A stretch of 30,052 nucleotides of DNA from CBDUXT01 sp965371245 (GCA_965371245.1 CBDUXT010000076.1:1-30052); one strand, 5' to 3'; counted from the stretch's first letter, positions 6,762 through 16,167 are shown. The notes: a model not told the origin generated them from the sequence alone. Numbers and translations: made by a program.

Positions 6762-7787
6762 TCAGGGTGCCTCCGACACGGTCGGCACCGTCGGACTGAC
6801 TGTCATCGTCGCTCGGGCGGATCGGATGAAGAGCAACAGCGCCCCCAAGATTAACGCCCCACCGGCTATCGTCGTTTTCGACACGGTTTCGCCGACGGCC
6901 AGGTACGTCCACACCGGGACGAGGACCGGCTCGATGAGCGTGGCCAGCGCGGCCTGGTGTGCCGGAACACGCCGCAGCGCCAGCGTATAAAGATAATACG
7001 GCCCACCGAATTGCACCACACCGAGCAGCAGTAGAAGGATCAACTCCCTCGGCGTAACCCAGAGTCCGCCAACGACAAGCGCCACGGGCAAAAGGAGCAG
7101 CGCGGACCCGAGAAGGTTGAGCACCATCACGGCGGCCGCATCGGAATCACGCATGATCCGAATCATCAACGTGAGCAAGCCGAAGAACAAGCCCGACGTA
7201 AGGGCGACCGCGAGCCCCGCGAGGTCGGCGGAGGCCTGGCCGACGAAGATCACGCCGATGCCCGCCACCGCGACGGCGAGAAACGACACGTCCTGCATGC
7301 GCGGTTTTTCGCGGAGCAACCAGGGCGATAGAGCGAAGATCCAGAAGGTTGAGGTGTACTGGAGGAGAATGACATTCGCGGCTTCGGTTAGCGTGTTGCC
7401 CACAACAAAGCAAACGGTCATGACGGTGAAGAACAGGACGCAGAAGATGGCGGCGGGACGAAGTGTCAGGAGCGTTCGGGTGAGCGAGCCGGAAGAAGCG
7501 GAAGCATCGACTGAAACGGCCGAAGCTCCCTCCTCGAATGAGTCCGCGCGAGTCCGAACCGATCGACGGCTCAGCGTGTGGAATCTTCCGCGGGCAAGCG
7601 GGAGCAAGAGGAGCCCGGCGATCAAGGAGCGGTAGAAGGCGATAATGACGCCGTGCGGGCCGCCTCCGTCGTGATAGATGAGTTTGATTAATGCACCGTT
7701 AAGACTCCAGAACACACCGGTTGCAAACAGCATGACCAGGCCGTTCACGTACGCGCGCCGGGTTGTCCTTGGTAGGCTGGTCATCAT
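6762..7787 (-). CDS. EamA/DMT-family transporter
   Basis: A 341-residue membrane protein with about ten hydrophobic segments in two halves, as in the drug/metabolite transporter superfamily. The first half starts with GLVMLFATGVFWSLNGALI. The second ends with RRVPAHQAALATLIEPVLVP then WTYLAVGE, the classic EamA motif before the last helix pair. A polar, Ser/Glu-rich loop of roughly 45 residues (about 68-112) interrupts the first half, longer than usual. Two adjacent ATGs (7787, 7784) begin the frame and no clear ribosome binding site is seen. The substrate is unknown; the dehydrogenase 40 bp downstream hints at an amino acid or related compound. Confidence 0.9.
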   Translation of the reverse strand: MMTSLPRTTRRAYVNGLVMLFATGVFWSLNGALIKLIYHDGGGPHGVIIAFYRSLIAGLLLLPLARGRFHTLSRRSVRTRADSFEEGASAVSVDASASSGSLTRTLLTLRPAAIFCVLFFTVMTVCFVVGNTLTEAANVILLQYTSTFWIFALSPWLLREKPRMQDVSFLAVAVAGIGVIFVGQASADLAGLAVALTSGLFFGLLTLMIRIMRDSDAAAVMVLNLLGSALLLLPVALVVGGLWVTPRELILLLLLGVVQFGGPYYLYTLALRRVPAHQAALATLIEPVLVPVWTYLAVGETVSKTTIAGGALILGALLLFIRSARATMTVSPTVPTVSEAP

Positions 7788-8073
7788 CGACGGTTTTCAC
7801 GTTCGAAATCTGGGTCGGCAGAGCGTACCTGGCGCCGGAGGTGGGTCAACCGCGCCGGCCGGTGGAACGGATCGAGCATTCGGCTTAGAATCTCGCCCAC
7901 GTCCGCTCCTTCGTCCGGTGTTCGTTGCGGACTCGATGGGAAGGCAGTTCGAAGAGTACGATTGTACCGGGCGGTCCATTGACATGGGAATCGTTGTCGC
8001 GCCAGTGGCATCCGCGCGGGCTGAAGCCCGCGGCCCAGCACACGTATCGGGAACAACGCCATAGGAGAAAACC
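7788..8073. other. Divergent intergenic region
   Basis: This 286-bp gap separates the EamA gene (minus) from the secreted hydrolase (plus) and must hold both promoters, although I cannot point to clear -35/-10 pairs. It includes a REP-like palindrome (8011-8036). The plus-strand gene has a ribosome binding site, TAGGAGA, at 8062-8068. Confidence 0.6.
8011..8036. repeat. REP-like palindrome, CCGCGCGGGCT family, copy 4
   Basis: TCCGCGCGGGCTG then AAGCCCGCGGCCC, about 38 bp upstream of the secreted hydrolase gene. Same orientation as the other three copies, although here the neighbouring gene is on the plus strand. Confidence 0.87.
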
Positions 8074-9168
8074 ATGAACCGTGTCGTCTTGCTTCCACTG
8101 GCTCTCGTCATGGCGGCCGGCAGGTTGACCGTGGCCGCCCCACTACCGGAACCGGTCCGCGCCAGGATCGATCGTTTCTTCGCCAAGTGGGACAAGCCGG
8201 ACTCGCCTGGGGTTGCCCTCGGCGTGATTCAGGATGGCCAACTCGTCTACAAGCGCGGCTACGGGATGGCCAACCTCGAGCATGATATTCCCATCAGCGC
8301 AAAGAGCGTGTTTCGCATTGGATCGACCTCGAAGCAGTTCACGGCCGCCTGCGTACTTCTGGCAGCGCGGCAGGGGAAGCTCTCGCTGGATGACGACATT
8401 CGCAAGTACGTGCCGAAGTTGCGAGAATACGAGTCGCCGATCACGATTCGTCACCTGATTCACCACACCAGCGGCATTCCCGGCTATCTCAATCTGATGA
8501 AGAAAGCCGGGAAGACGGATGATGACTTCTATCGCGACCAGGACGTGATCGACCTGCTCGCCCAGCAGGAGAGGCTCGATTTCGCGCCCGGTACCAAGTG
8601 GAAGTACAGTAACTCGGGCTACTTCCTGCTGTCGATCATCATCAAGAAGGCGACGGGACGCACGCTGCGTGAGTTTGCCGACGAGTATCTGTTCGGGCCG
8701 CTCGGGATGAGCGAGACGCACTTCCACGACGACCACACGATGATCGTAAAGAACCGGGCGGACGGCTATGCGCCGGGCAAGCACGGAGGGTTTCGCATCA
8801 GCATGACCACACTCGACATGATCGGCGACGGCGGCGTTTTCACAACCGTCGATGACCTACTGATGTGGGATCGAAACTTCTACGACCCCAAAGTGGGCGG
8901 CCGTGACTTCATCAAACAGCAACTTACACCGGGCACCCTGAGCAGCGGCAAGTCGGTGGACTACGCCTACGGGTTGATGGTGTCTCAGCACGGTGGGCGC
9001 AAGCTGATCTCCCACGGCGGGTCGTTCGTGGGCTTTCGTGCGGAAATGCTTCGCTTCCCGGATGAGCACCTGTCGGTGATCTGCCTGGCCAACCTGGCGA
9101 CGATCAACCCTACGCGGTTAGCGCTGTCCGTGGCCGACACGATACTCGCGGGGAAGCCGAAGAAGTAG
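8074..9168 (+). CDS. Secreted serine hydrolase, beta-lactamase / class C PBP fold
   Basis: A 364-residue exported enzyme. A signal peptide covers about residues 1-22 (LLPLALVMAAG, cleavage near TVAA-PLP). The catalytic SxxK is STSK at 84-87, the YxN motif is YSN at 178-180, and HGG in LISHGGSFVGFR stands for the usual KTG/HxG triad. RHLIHHTSGIPGY and LFGPLGMSETHF are family landmarks. Such proteins are usually peptidases or esterases acting on peptidoglycan fragments or small esters; antibiotic resistance should not be assumed. The start is supported by TAGGAGA five bases upstream. The gene converges with the aldehyde dehydrogenase, with only 15 bp between the stops. Confidence 0.93.
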   Translation: MNRVVLLPLALVMAAGRLTVAAPLPEPVRARIDRFFAKWDKPDSPGVALGVIQDGQLVYKRGYGMANLEHDIPISAKSVFRIGSTSKQFTAACVLLAARQGKLSLDDDIRKYVPKLREYESPITIRHLIHHTSGIPGYLNLMKKAGKTDDDFYRDQDVIDLLAQQERLDFAPGTKWKYSNSGYFLLSIIIKKATGRTLREFADEYLFGPLGMSETHFHDDHTMIVKNRADGYAPGKHGGFRISMTTLDMIGDGGVFTTVDDLLMWDRNFYDPKVGGRDFIKQQLTPGTLSSGKSVDYAYGLMVSQHGGRKLISHGGSFVGFRAEMLRFPDEHLSVICLANLATINPTRLALSVADTILAGKPKK

Positions 9169-9183
9169 GTTGGCCACCCGGTC

Positions 9184-10629
9184 CTATGTCTTGAGGCAGA
9201 CGTTCTTGGGCTCCGTATAGAACCGAAGGGCCTCTTCCCCGCCCTCGCGGCCGACGCCGCTGCTCTTCATGCCGCCGAAGGGCACGCGCAGGTCACGAAC
9301 GAGCCAGCAGTTGATCCACACCGTTCCGGCGTCGATTCGATCGGCCATTCGGTGGGCCCGCGACAGGTCGCGCGTCCAAACCGAAGCGGAAAGACCGTAG
9401 TCCGTGGCGTTGGCGTGCGTCACGACTTCGTCTTCATCCGAGAACGGCGTGATGGTGACGACGGGGCCGAAGATTTCCTCCCGATTGACCCGGCAATTCA
9501 CCGGAAGCCCGGTGATGACGGTGGGCTCGACGAAGAACCCATCGCGACACCGCTTAGGCAGCGAGGTCGGCGCGCCACCGCCGCAGAGGATCTTTCCACC
9601 CTCCTCTTGGGCAAGCGCAAGATAGGAGAGGATTCTGTCGCGGTGCGCGGCGGACACGATCGCGCCCTGGTCCGTGTCCTGCACGAGCGGATCGCCCACC
9701 TTCAGCGCCCGCGACGACTCGACAAATCGACCGACGAAATCATCGTGGATCGAACGCTCGACGAAGATGCGCGACCCGCACAGGCAGACCTGCCCCTGGT
9801 TGGCGAACGCGGCGCGGAGGCTCCCGTGGAGCGCCTCGTCCTGATCGGCGTCGGCGAAGACGATGTTGGGGTTCTTGCCGCCCAGTTCCAGCGACACCTT
9901 CTTGAACATGGGGGAGGCCGTGCGCGTGATCTCGGCGCCGGTGACCGTGCCGCCGGTAAACGAGATGGTCGGAACCCGCGGATGCTCAACAAGCGCGGCG
10001 CCGACCCTAACACCCGTGCCATGAACGATGTTGAGCACGCCGCCTGGCAGCCCCGCGTCGATACAGAGCTGCGACAGCAGGTACGCGGTCATCGGCGTGA
10101 CCTCGGACGGCTTGGCCACCACCGTGTTGCCCGTCGCCAGCGCCGGCGCAACCTTCCAGGTCAAGAGATAGAGGGGTAGGTTCCAGGGCGAAATGGTACC
10201 CGCCACGCCGCGCGGCTTTCGCAGCGTGTAATTGATGGTCGTCTCGTCGGTAACGTGGCACTCGGATCGAGCATGAAGAACGGCCGTCGCGAAGAAACGC
10301 AAGTTCGCCGCAGCGCGAGGAATGTCGAGAGAACGGGCAAGGGTAAGAGGCTTGCCGTTGTCAACGCACTCGGCTGTGGCAAGACGATCGGCGTTGGCGT
10401 CGATCAGGTCGGCGATGCGAAGCAAGAGTCGCGAGCGTTCGGTCGCCGGTGCGCGCGACCAGTCCGGAAACGCCAGTTCGGCCGACTCAACGGCCCGCCG
10501 GACGTCGCGTTCATCGCTATCCGGAATGAGCGAGTAGACCCGACCGGTCGAGGGATCGACGTTGTCCAGGTAGTCACCCGAGGCGGGGGCTACGAGCACG
10601 CCGTTCACATAGTTCGCAAGCTTGTCCAT
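9184..10629 (-). CDS. Aldehyde dehydrogenase, 2-hydroxymuconic/2-aminomuconic semialdehyde dehydrogenase-like
   Basis: A full-length 481-residue NAD(P)-dependent aldehyde dehydrogenase. Visible catalytic residues are Asn150 (SPWNLPLYLLTWK), Lys173 (VVAKPSE), the general base Glu248 (LELGGKNP) and the nucleophile Cys282 (NQGQVCLCGSR). NREEIFGPVVTITPF is the usual C-terminal motif. The WINCWLVRDLRVPFGGMKSS signature is typical of the muconic-semialdehyde/ALDH8A1 branch, which works in catechol meta-cleavage or kynurenine breakdown. No other such gene is nearby, so the substrate stays open. AAGGAG lies about eight bases before the ATG. Confidence 0.93.
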   Translation of the reverse strand: MDKLANYVNGVLVAPASGDYLDNVDPSTGRVYSLIPDSDERDVRRAVESAELAFPDWSRAPATERSRLLLRIADLIDANADRLATAECVDNGKPLTLARSLDIPRAAANLRFFATAVLHARSECHVTDETTINYTLRKPRGVAGTISPWNLPLYLLTWKVAPALATGNTVVAKPSEVTPMTAYLLSQLCIDAGLPGGVLNIVHGTGVRVGAALVEHPRVPTISFTGGTVTGAEITRTASPMFKKVSLELGGKNPNIVFADADQDEALHGSLRAAFANQGQVCLCGSRIFVERSIHDDFVGRFVESSRALKVGDPLVQDTDQGAIVSAAHRDRILSYLALAQEEGGKILCGGGAPTSLPKRCRDGFFVEPTVITGLPVNCRVNREEIFGPVVTITPFSDEDEVVTHANATDYGLSASVWTRDLSRAHRMADRIDAGTVWINCWLVRDLRVPFGGMKSSGVGREGGEEALRFYTEPKNVCLKT

Positions 10630-10747
10630 GAGCGCGGACTCCTTGCGGTCTATCGTAAGGGGTGCCGGCGCTTTGCGGCAAGTCGTATCCGCAGCAGGCG
10701 CGACGTCCGGGTCGCCATGGAGCTATGCGCAGCGTATGGAATGTGAC

Positions 10748-10829
10748 CCAGCAGCCTGTTGAAAAAGTGTGACACCGCCTGGAAGCCGGGGCGACATCAG
10801 AGAACCAGCTTTCTTCAAAAGGCTGCTGG
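10748..10829. mobile_element. MITE-like 82-bp element with 19-bp inverted repeats
   Basis: CCAGCAGCCTGTTGAAAAA (10748-10766) and the reverse complement of 10811-10829 (CCAGCAGCCTTTTGAAGAA) match at 17 of 19 positions. The 44 bp between them carry no gene. The CAGCAGCCT-TTGAA end resembles insertion-sequence termini, so this may be a non-autonomous remnant. No transposase or target duplication is evident. Confidence 0.55.
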
Positions 10830-10863
10830 ATTGGCGGGCCACGACTGGTTGGACACCCGCTAC

Positions 10864-10893
10864 ACATGGCCGCGCTTCGTTTGACCATGCCAC
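10864..10893. repeat. Family B palindrome, diverged copy 3
   Basis: The reverse complement starts GTGGCATGGTCAAACGAAGC and aligns with the 230-261 copy at about 25 of 30 positions. It lies just downstream of the large coiled-coil gene. Confidence 0.6.
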
Positions 10894-10918
10894 CTGTCAA
10901 CTCAGGTGTGTCGCACCG

Positions 10919-13900
10919 TTAGCGCGCGAACCAGCCCTTCTTCTTGCCCTTGGTGTCCATCGGCGAGCGCTGGTCGGCAGCCATTTGCGCCAAGAGCTGT
11001 TCGCGTGTCTTGCCTGGGTTCAGCCGGCGAAGGAGCTTGAGTTTCCTGGCGACCTCTGGTTCGAGATCGAGGTCTTCATCCGGGTTCTGATGAAGCTTCG
11101 CCTGTACCTCGTCGGGCTTCGGTTTGGTCAGCATCTCGTTGGTCACCTGCAAGGGTACGGGCACCGATGCCTTTCGAGCGGCGTTCCCGGCGGGCTTGGG
11201 CTTTCTCCGCCGCTTCTTCTCAGGGGCCGGTGCCTCGTCGGCGCTGGCGACCTCCGCGCGGGCGGCGGCAAGCGCATCCTTCATCGCCGACGCCTGTGAC
11301 TTCGGCTCACTCTCATCTGCCGCCGCACTCGGCGCCTCGTCCTGCGCTGGAGCGATCTTTGGCGCTTCACCCGGAAGGTCGGTTTCGACCGGCTCACTCG
11401 CGCCGGCGGAATGATCGAAGCTCGCCCAGAACTGAGCGACGGCTGAATGGTTCACGTGACGATCGTCGGCTCCGGCGACGGTCGCGCCTGCCTGACCATC
11501 AGGCTGAGACGCTTGGGCCTTTGCCTCTTCGACCATGGCGAGCGCGTCTTTCTCGCGTTGCTCGATTTCCGCCATCCTCGCGTCAAGCTCTGCGCGATCC
11601 TTCTTGAGGGCATCCGCGCGAGCGTCCGAGGCGGCCTCCGATTGCTTCGGTCGAGATTCCTCGGCCTGCTCCAGTCTCTTCCGGATCTGCTCTTGCTGGG
11701 CCGCCGCCGCCTTCACATGCTCCTTGAGAGCCGCGATCTCTTGCTGCGCAGCCGCCAGCTCTTTCTCGTTGGCCTGCTTCTGTTCCTGCGCATCCTTGCC
11801 GGCTTGTCCGACCGATTCACGATCGCGTTTCAGATCGTCCAAAGCCGTATCAACGTGGGTCTGCTTCTCTTTCAGAGCAGCTTGCACCTTATCGAGTTCC
11901 GCCGTTCTGGTGTCGAGGGTCGCCGAGCGCTCCTCGAGCTCGCGGCCGGCCTTACCGACGATGCCCTGCTGCTTCTCGATTTCACCGTGCGTCTCTTGGA
12001 GTCCGTTCTTGAGCCGCTGAAACTCGCTTTTGCGGGCTTGGGCTTCGGCCTCTAACGCCGCTTTGGCGGCCTTGAGGTCGTCACGCTCCTTGGCGAGCGC
12101 TTGCTCCGCCGACTCAGCCTTCTTTGTGTCGTCGGTCAGACCTCGCTCTCGCTGTTGGAGCTGCGTTTCCTTCTTAGTAAGAGCAGCCTTCCATTCGCGC
12201 TCTTTGGCTTCGAAGGCCTGAGCCTGGTCGTGGAGCTTGGCGTCACGGGCCGAGACCTCCGCCATCGCCTGCGCAAGCTTGCGCTCGCGCTGCTGAAGTG
12301 TCGAATCGACTTCGCCCTTGTGTCGGTCGAGTTGCTCGCGTGACCCTTCGAAGTCGCGAACCATCCGTTCCAACTCGGCACGTCGCTGGTCCAGCTGTGC
12401 CGATCGCTGCTTGAGCGAGCCTTCGAGCTCCTCTTGACGAGCGTCGAGTCCGCGACGTTGCGCATCGAGTTCGACCTTGCGCTCGGACAGCGCGGCCTCA
12501 CCGCCGGCCACGCGTTTGCGTTCCGCCTCCATGGACTCGCCGAGTTGCTTTTTCTCGCCGGCGACCGCCTCTTGAAGAGCAGCTTGTTCCCGCGCTTTGC
12601 GTTCGATCTCGCCCTGGCGTTTCTTCAGCTCGGCCTCATGCTCCCGCCCCCTGGCCTGCAGTTTGTGTTCCGCGGCCTCAAGCACTTGGGTTCGTTCGTC
12701 GATCTTGAGGTTACGGGCCGAAACCTCCGCAAGCGCGTCGGACAGCTTTTTCTCACGTTGGGTGATGCCGGACGTGACTTCGGATTCGTGTTTCTGAAGT
12801 TTGCTGCGTGACCCTTCGAACTCCGCGACCATGCGTTCGAGTTCTTCACGCCGTTTGTCGAGTTGAGCGCTGCGTTTCTCAAGCGCGCTGCGCTCGGCGT
12901 CCATATGGTGTCGGTCCGACTCAACCGATGTCCGGACCGATTCGGACTCCGTTTGCGCCTTGCGAACGGTTGTCTCGGCGTTTCGGACCCGCTGCGCGAC
13001 CTGGCTTAACTCCTGCTCGCGCTTGGTCAGCGCGGCATGATGCTGCTTCTGCTCTGTCGATTGCCGATCGAGCTGTGCTTCTTGCTCCTTCAGGCTGACC
13101 GCCCGCCGTTCGGCCAGACGTTGCTGTTCTTCCGCCTGCTTGCGCGCATGCTGGTTCGCATCCGCTTGACGTGCCAACACCTCGGTCCGCTGCGCGATCG
13201 TTTTTCGCTCCGCGTCGATCGCGGCACTCTGTTTCTTGACTGCTTCGCTTTGCGCCTCCAGGTCGGCACGTCGTCCCTCGAGAGCGGCGCCCTGCGTCTG
13301 TTGCTGGCGCTTCTGATTTGCAACGGCCTGCTCCAACTCGCTACGTTGTCCCTGAAGGGTCTCGCGTTCCGCTTCGAGGGCGCGGTCCGCCTCGGCTCTA
13401 CGTTTCTCCAACCCGTCGCGGTCTGATTGAAGTGTCTTCGCGTCGGCTGCCAGTTCCGCCTGCTTCTTCTCCAGCGCCGCGAGGCCCTGCTTGTGCCGGG
13501 CGTCGGTATCCCCGGTTTGCTTATCGAACTGCTGCCGCGCTTGGCGCAGTTTGTCGATCTCCGCGGCGTGCTCACGTGAGCGAGCCAGCAAATCGTTGGA
13601 TTGCTTGGTTAGCTCGCCTTCCTTTGTGGCGAGGGCCGCCTGCCGGGCGTCGATATCCCCGGTTTGCTTATCGTACTGCTGCCGCGCCTGGCGCAGTTTA
13701 TCGACCTCCGCGGCGTGCTCGCGCGAGCGAGCCAGCAGGTCGTTGGATTGCTTGGTTAGCTCGCCTTCCTTTGCGGCGAGAGCCGCCTGCCGGGCGTCGC
13801 ACTCCTTACGGAACTCATCGACTCTACCACTCTTCGCGGTCAACTCCGCGGACCGTTTCTCGAACCCGGCAAGGCGGGATTCGTTCTCGGTGGCTTTCTT

Positions 13901-14908
13901 CTCGATGTCGGCCCGGTAAGAATCAAGCTGCTTCTTCTGATCGCGTATCAAGCCGCGTTGCCGTTCCAGGTCCGCGGAAACTTTCTGCAACTCCTCGGCC
14001 TGCTTCTTGTGCGTAACCGCCTGTCGCTGTAGGTCGTCCTTGTGCTTCCGCAGGTCGGCCCGCTGTTGCTCATTGTCGGCCTTGGCACGCTCGACCAACT
14101 GAAGCTGGCGAGCGGTCTTCTGATCCGCTTCCGCCATCGCCGCTTGCCGTTGATCCAACGCACGGATTCGCTGTTGCTCCGTCGCAGTCAGCTTCCGATC
14201 ACGCTCTTCGAGCTGCCGGACTGATTTCTCCGCCGCAGCCATCTCCTTGCCGAGATCCTTCGCTTGCCTGGCGAGCGCCTTCTCGGTCTCCTTGAGTCTC
14301 TTGCTTTGCTCGATGACGGCGGCATCGCGTTGCCGGGTCTCCTCCACCTTCCGCTCAAAGGCGGTGGCCTTCTTCACGAGCGCCGCGTCCACGTCGGCGA
14401 CACGCTGCTCCTGCATTCTAAGCGCCTGGACGCGCTCTTGAACGCCGGCCTTGGCCTTATCGACCACCATATGCTCTTCTTTCAGAGCCCGCGTGGCCTC
14501 GTTGAGGGCTTGCTGTGCGGCGGCCGCCCCTGCCCGGGCGGAGGCGTCACGTTCTTTGGCCAGTTGCTCTCTGTCCGCAAGCTCCTTCGCTTGCGCCTGG
14601 AGCTTCTTTTCCTGATCGCGACACACCGAGGTTTCTTGGGCGAGTTCCTTCTTGGAACGATCCAAGGCTTGGCGCGCGGCATCCAGCTTCTCACGCTCCT
14701 GATCCAATCGACCCGAGATCGCGTCGATCTCTCGACCCTTCGAACAGAGGCGTTCGTTCTCCGACACGCGTTGTTTCTCGAACTCGGTCAACATTCCGTT
14801 TGACCAGGTTGCGAGTCGACCGTGATAGGTGCTCAGCTCTTGCTCAAGCGCCTCAACGGCGGCGCCTACGGTAGCCAACGCATCGGTATCGAAGTTGATT
14901 TGGACCAT
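10919..14908 (-). CDS. Giant coiled-coil protein
   Basis: About 1329 residues, nearly all predicted coiled coil from residue ~12 to ~1140, rich in Glu, Lys, Gln, Ala and Arg. There is no signal peptide or membrane segment, so it is probably cytoplasmic and filament- or scaffold-like. A 49-residue unit (DARQAALAxKEGELTKQSND and on) is tandemly duplicated, and a longer block (RSAQLDxRRxELERMV and on) recurs after about 156 residues. The tail is Ala/Pro/acidic, then basic (KKRRRKPKP), ending in a compact motif EVARKLKLLRRLNPGKTREQ. The ATG at 14908, preceded by a weak GGGAAGAG, is preferred; an upstream GTG at 15028 would add 40 residues. It is divergent from a second coiled-coil gene leading the FGE/GTPase/GAP1 run, which suggests a shared function. 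The family is not otherwise recognised. Confidence 0.85.
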   Translation of the reverse strand: MVQINFDTDALATVGAAVEALEQELSTYHGRLATWSNGMLTEFEKQRVSENERLCSKGREIDAISGRLDQEREKLDAARQALDRSKKELAQETSVCRDQEKKLQAQAKELADREQLAKERDASARAGAAAAQQALNEATRALKEEHMVVDKAKAGVQERVQALRMQEQRVADVDAALVKKATAFERKVEETRQRDAAVIEQSKRLKETEKALARQAKDLGKEMAAAEKSVRQLEERDRKLTATEQQRIRALDQRQAAMAEADQKTARQLQLVERAKADNEQQRADLRKHKDDLQRQAVTHKKQAEELQKVSADLERQRGLIRDQKKQLDSYRADIEKKATENESRLAGFEKRSAELTAKSGRVDEFRKECDARQAALAAKEGELTKQSNDLLARSREHAAEVDKLRQARQQYDKQTGDIDARQAALATKEGELTKQSNDLLARSREHAAEIDKLRQARQQFDKQTGDTDARHKQGLAALEKKQAELAADAKTLQSDRDGLEKRRAEADRALEAERETLQGQRSELEQAVANQKRQQQTQGAALEGRRADLEAQSEAVKKQSAAIDAERKTIAQRTEVLARQADANQHARKQAEEQQRLAERRAVSLKEQEAQLDRQSTEQKQHHAALTKREQELSQVAQRVRNAETTVRKAQTESESVRTSVESDRHHMDAERSALEKRSAQLDKRREELERMVAEFEGSRSKLQKHESEVTSGITQREKKLSDALAEVSARNLKIDERTQVLEAAEHKLQARGREHEAELKKRQGEIERKAREQAALQEAVAGEKKQLGESMEAERKRVAGGEAALSERKVELDAQRRGLDARQEELEGSLKQRSAQLDQRRAELERMVRDFEGSREQLDRHKGEVDSTLQQRERKLAQAMAEVSARDAKLHDQAQAFEAKEREWKAALTKKETQLQQRERGLTDDTKKAESAEQALAKERDDLKAAKAALEAEAQARKSEFQRLKNGLQETHGEIEKQQGIVGKAGRELEERSATLDTRTAELDKVQAALKEKQTHVDTALDDLKRDRESVGQAGKDAQEQKQANEKELAAAQQEIAALKEHVKAAAAQQEQIRKRLEQAEESRPKQSEAASDARADALKKDRAELDARMAEIEQREKDALAMVEEAKAQASQPDGQAGATVAGADDRHVNHSAVAQFWASFDHSAGASEPVETDLPGEAPKIAPAQDEAPSAAADESEPKSQASAMKDALAAARAEVASADEAPAPEKKRRRKPKPAGNAARKASVPVPLQVTNEMLTKPKPDEVQAKLHQNPDEDLDLEPEVARKLKLLRRLNPGKTREQLLAQMAADQRSPMDTKGKKKGWFAR
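13497..13790 (-). repeat. 147-bp tandem duplication inside the coiled-coil gene
   Basis: Two adjacent 147-bp units (about 13497-13643 and 13644-13790) are nearly identical. Each encodes 49 residues, exactly seven heptads, so the duplication keeps the coiled-coil register. It points to recent growth of the rod by unequal recombination. Confidence 0.85.
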
Positions 14909-15369
14909 GAGTTTGCTCTTCCCCGCTTCCTCGCCCGCTGCGTATCGAGCCGCGAGCGCCGTCCATTTGGAGTTGACAGTGCCAGCGCGCGGATCCGTGG
15001 CATCCGCCACCCGCGCGCCATGAGTCACCAGTCAGTCTTGGGAAGTGTACGTTTTGAGTTTGTGCGAGGCGGACGCACGCTGACCAAGCTTGCTCGCAGC
15101 GTCCGTTAACGAGCCCCCTACGCGCGGGTTTTTCGCCGTCCGAAAACCAACGCTGTTCCGAACGAATCCGTGGGCCGGGCGCCGTATCGCGAAGCGCAAC
15201 CCGCACCCCTTCGAAGGCGTATCGTAGGCTTGATGCGTCGGATGGATTTATCCGGCGTGGTGGCGACCCGAACGGCGCTGTTGTCACCACAGCCCACGCA
15301 CGGCGGCCTCGGAGTGTAGGGAGACCCGGCGTGGTCCGTGTCGGCGCTAGCCAAACAAGGAACTCAACT
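14909..15369. other. Divergent control region between the two coiled-coil genes
   Basis: This 461-bp stretch separates a minus-strand and a plus-strand gene and should hold promoters for both. Part of it may code for an N-terminal extension of the giant protein if the GTG at 15028 is used. I see no convincing promoter pair, terminator or palindrome. AAGGA at 15357-15361 is the ribosome binding site of the plus-strand gene. Confidence 0.5.
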
Positions 15370-16167
15370 GTGGCGGCCAAGCAACCCATTGAACCTGCGG
15401 CCAAGACGCCGAGTGCCGAGCGCATCGGGCGCCTAACGTCCGACGCCCTGCGCGCACTGCAGGCCGCGCAAGAGACCCTTCAGAGTGACGCCCAGGCACT
15501 GGCCGCCGAGCGGGAGCATCTCGATTCGGACCGTGCGGAGGCCGCGAAAAGCCGGGAACAGATCGGTCGGCTCCGACAGGAGGTGGAGGTCAAGTTCAGC
15601 GAACTGGGAACCACCACGAAGGAGTTGGAGAAACAACGAAACGCCTTGGAAACATCCGGACGCCGGCTGAAGACGGACAAAGAGGCCCTTGCGGTGCAAC
15701 AGGCCCAGCTCGAGGTTCGCGGAACGGAGCTTTCCAAGAAACAAGAGGCCCATGCCGAGGCGGTGTGCGCGCTGGAGCGGCGACAAGCGGAACTGGATGC
15801 CTTCCAGCAAAAATTTGAGCGGGAAGTCCAGGAGATCGAGCCCAAACGAGAGAAGCTGGAACGCGAGAAGTCCGAACTCGCCGAGCGTTCCAAGCAACTG
15901 GACGACTATGCGGCCGAACTCGCGAACATGCGAGCCACGCTCGGGGCCATGCAGTCGCAACTCGCACGGGATCAAAAAGAGATCGCCACGCAGCGCGAAG
16001 GGCTGCTCGACCAACTCGGCTCACCGACTCGGATTCCGCCGCCGATCGACGTGCCGGTCATGTCGGCGCCTGTGGTGACACAATCACCCAAGCCTGCAAC
16101 CAATGCGGCCGCGGATCAGTTTCGCAAGTTGCGCCGTGACGCCAAGCGAAAGGCGATCGGCGTTTGA
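15370..16167 (+). CDS. Coiled-coil protein, 265 residues
   Basis: A soluble coiled-coil protein. A single long coil covers about residues 20-215 (ERIGRLTSDALRALQAAQET to about LDQLG). A Pro-rich linker follows (RIPPPIDVPVMSAPVV) and then a short basic tail (DQFRKLRRDAKRKAIGV). The GTG at 15370 is chosen because AAGGA lies eight bases upstream; an in-frame GTG at 15331 lacks one. It shares composition and style with the giant divergent coiled-coil protein, so the two could co-assemble. It is the first gene of a run with the FGE-like, GTPase and GAP1-like genes (gaps 39, 17 and 153 bp). No known family is recognised. Confidence 0.82.
   Translation: MAAKQPIEPAAKTPSAERIGRLTSDALRALQAAQETLQSDAQALAAEREHLDSDRAEAAKSREQIGRLRQEVEVKFSELGTTTKELEKQRNALETSGRRLKTDKEALAVQQAQLEVRGTELSKKQEAHAEAVCALERRQAELDAFQQKFEREVQEIEPKREKLEREKSELAERSKQLDDYAAELANMRATLGAMQSQLARDQKEIATQREGLLDQLGSPTRIPPPIDVPVMSAPVVTQSPKPATNAAADQFRKLRRDAKRKAIGV

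Larger units (their letters stand above)
10630..10918. other. Gap with small repeats between two minus-strand genes
   Basis: The 289 bp hold a MITE-like inverted-repeat element (10748-10829) and a diverged family B palindrome (10864-10893). No coding frame looks real. The aldehyde dehydrogenase promoter should lie in its left part. Confidence 0.6.

Noticed and set aside
8074..9168. Beta-lactamase conferring antibiotic resistance
   Set aside because: The SxxK/YxN fold is shared with many esterases and peptidases, and nothing in the context points to resistance.
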